Below, in pieces: positions 5,240 to 5,971 of a stretch of 5,971 bases of DNA. Position numbers and translations under genes: made by a program. Position 1 is the first letter of the stretch. Every line of letters starts with the position of its first letter. The stretch covers positions 1 to 5,971 of the forward strand of contig CAJANQ010000315.1 of assembly GCA_903941145.1 (NCBI GenBank). Reading direction: 5' to 3'. Source of the stretch: an uncultured Actinomycetes bacterium (GTDB lineage Bacteria > Actinomycetota > Acidimicrobiia > Acidimicrobiales > Microtrichaceae). Under the pieces are notes generated by a model that was not told where the DNA came from, did no database searches, and worked only from the letters and a program-made list of their open reading frames with translations.

Positions 5240-5971
5240 TCAGTCGACCGGGTTGTGACGAAGGTCCGGACGCAGTTCGAGCGGTCCGGTCACGCCACGC
5301 GACACCGCCCTCTGAACGGTGAAGAACTCCACGGTGCCGCGCACGTCGTGGACGCGCAGCAGGTCCTGGTCCTCGATCTCGCACGCCGCCATGGCGCCGA
5401 GCGTGCCGGGGCCGCGGCCGCGGGGCGGCTGCTCGACGAGAGCCCCGACGAAGTCCTTCCGCGACAGCGCCCACAGCACGCGCCGCACCCCGAGCCTCGA
5501 CCGGATGGCCGGCGTGGCGCGCAGCACCGCGATGGTCTGGTCGGGGGTCTTGCCCAGGTCGGCGCCCAGGTCCAGGATCACGCGCTCGGCGGGGACACCG
5601 GCCGCGGCCAGCACCTCGAGCTGCTCGGCCAGGTACCGCTCGCAGTCGGCGACGGGGTCGTCGGCCAGGTCCTCGGCCGCCAGCCGCACCTTGGGCCGGG
5701 CCAGGTTGTAGGTGAGCACGTACTCGAGGCCGTGCTCGGCGACGACCGCCGGCATCTCGGGGTCGAGCAGGCCGGAGGGGTCGTTCACGATCTGGATGCC
5801 GAGCGGCACGGCGGCCTGCACGACCTGGTGGCGGTAGGTGTCGATGGAGACGGTGACCCCGGGCAGCTGCCCACGGACCGCCTCGAGCACCGGCAGCACC
5901 CGGCCGACCTCCACCTCGACCGGGAGCTCGTCCTGGTCGGTGCGCAACGACTGGCCGCCGATGTCGACGAC
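5240..5971 (-). CDS. Dihydropteroate synthase-like protein, FolP2-type (N-terminus outside window)
   Basis: The last 243 residues of a pterin-binding TIM-barrel protein entering from the right edge. DHPS landmarks, numbered from the window edge: DIGGQSLR (3-10), VSIDTYR (41-47), VNDPSGL (62-68), DLGADLGKT (134-142), ALSRKDFVG (168-176) and LLRVHDV (204-210). True DHPS joins p-aminobenzoate to the pterin diphosphate in folate synthesis. Several of its motifs are changed here: the usual DxGxESTRPG reads DIGGQSLRTD, the Met-His after the barrel's middle strand is replaced by TYNLARP, and DPGxGFGK reads DLGADLGK. The lysine of GKT, the SRK and the RVHDV motifs remain. Mycobacterial FolP2, also next to gpgS, has similarly diverged motifs and is not considered a working DHPS. 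I therefore call this FolP2-like with unknown substrate rather than folate enzyme. It is followed after 41 bp by gpgS. Confidence 0.85.
   Translation of the reverse strand, partial: VVDIGGQSLRTDQDELPVEVEVGRVLPVLEAVRGQLPGVTVSIDTYRHQVVQAAVPLGIQIVNDPSGLLDPEMPAVVAEHGLEYVLTYNLARPKVRLAAEDLADDPVADCERYLAEQLEVLAAAGVPAERVILDLGADLGKTPDQTIAVLRATPAIRSRLGVRRVLWALSRKDFVGALVEQPPRGRGPGTLGAMAACEIEDQDLLRVHDVRGTVEFFTVQRAVSRGVTGPLELRPDLRHNPVD

Noticed and set aside
4257..5258. A 333-codon plus-strand open frame opposite gpgS
   Set aside because: The opposite strand holds a clear GpgS with ordered motifs; this frame has biased composition and no domain.
5199..5474. Extension of gpgS upstream to 5474
   Set aside because: The extra residues overlap the folP-like coding sequence, including its RVHDV region, and have no glycosyltransferase similarity; ATG 5198 fits the first fold strand.
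1242..5971. A dedicated new defence or biosynthetic system
   Set aside because: The genes belong to known families with recognised pairings (folP2-gpgS, DUF1800-DUF1501). Nothing in the sequence links all of them beyond shared orientation, so a single novel system would be overclaiming.

Overview
The window is GC-rich with strong G/C bias at third codon positions, several GTG starts, Thr/Pro-rich stalks behind export signals, and a dihydropteroate-synthase-like gene next to a glucosyl-3-phosphoglycerate synthase (gpgS). Together these point to an actinobacterium. The long Thr-run linkers resemble those I associate with Acidimicrobiia, but that class assignment is inference.

Layout. At the left edge, on the minus strand, is the N-terminal part of a FAD-dependent oxidoreductase of the geranylgeranyl-reductase type. 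A 79-bp divergent spacer separates it from a plus-strand gene for a SurE-family phosphatase that carries a lipoprotein-like export signal and a Thr-rich linker. This gene converges on a minus-strand block so tightly that both stop codons lie in the same CTAG tetranucleotide. Read in the direction of transcription (right to left), the block is: a FolP-like (FolP2-type) gene running in from the right edge, gpgS, a DUF1800 protein with a long Thr-rich stalk, and a DUF1501 protein with a Tat signal.

How the genes may work together. FolP-like plus GpgS reproduces the neighbouring folP2-gpgS order known in mycobacteria. GpgS makes glucosyl-3-phosphoglycerate, the precursor of glucosylglycerate and methylglucose lipopolysaccharide. 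DUF1800 and DUF1501 are a widely recurring adjacent pair of exported proteins without an assigned function; the 6 to 15 bp spacing to the two upstream DUF1501 starts suggests one transcript. The SurE-like protein appears to act outside the membrane, unlike the usual cytoplasmic SurE.

There is no gene-free stretch over 300 bases, and I see no RNA gene, mobile element, CRISPR array or clear intrinsic terminator. The most unusual items are the exported SurE, the shared CTAG stop, the FolP homologue with altered active-site motifs, and the repetitive Thr stalk. I do not see convincing evidence of a wholly new multi-gene system.
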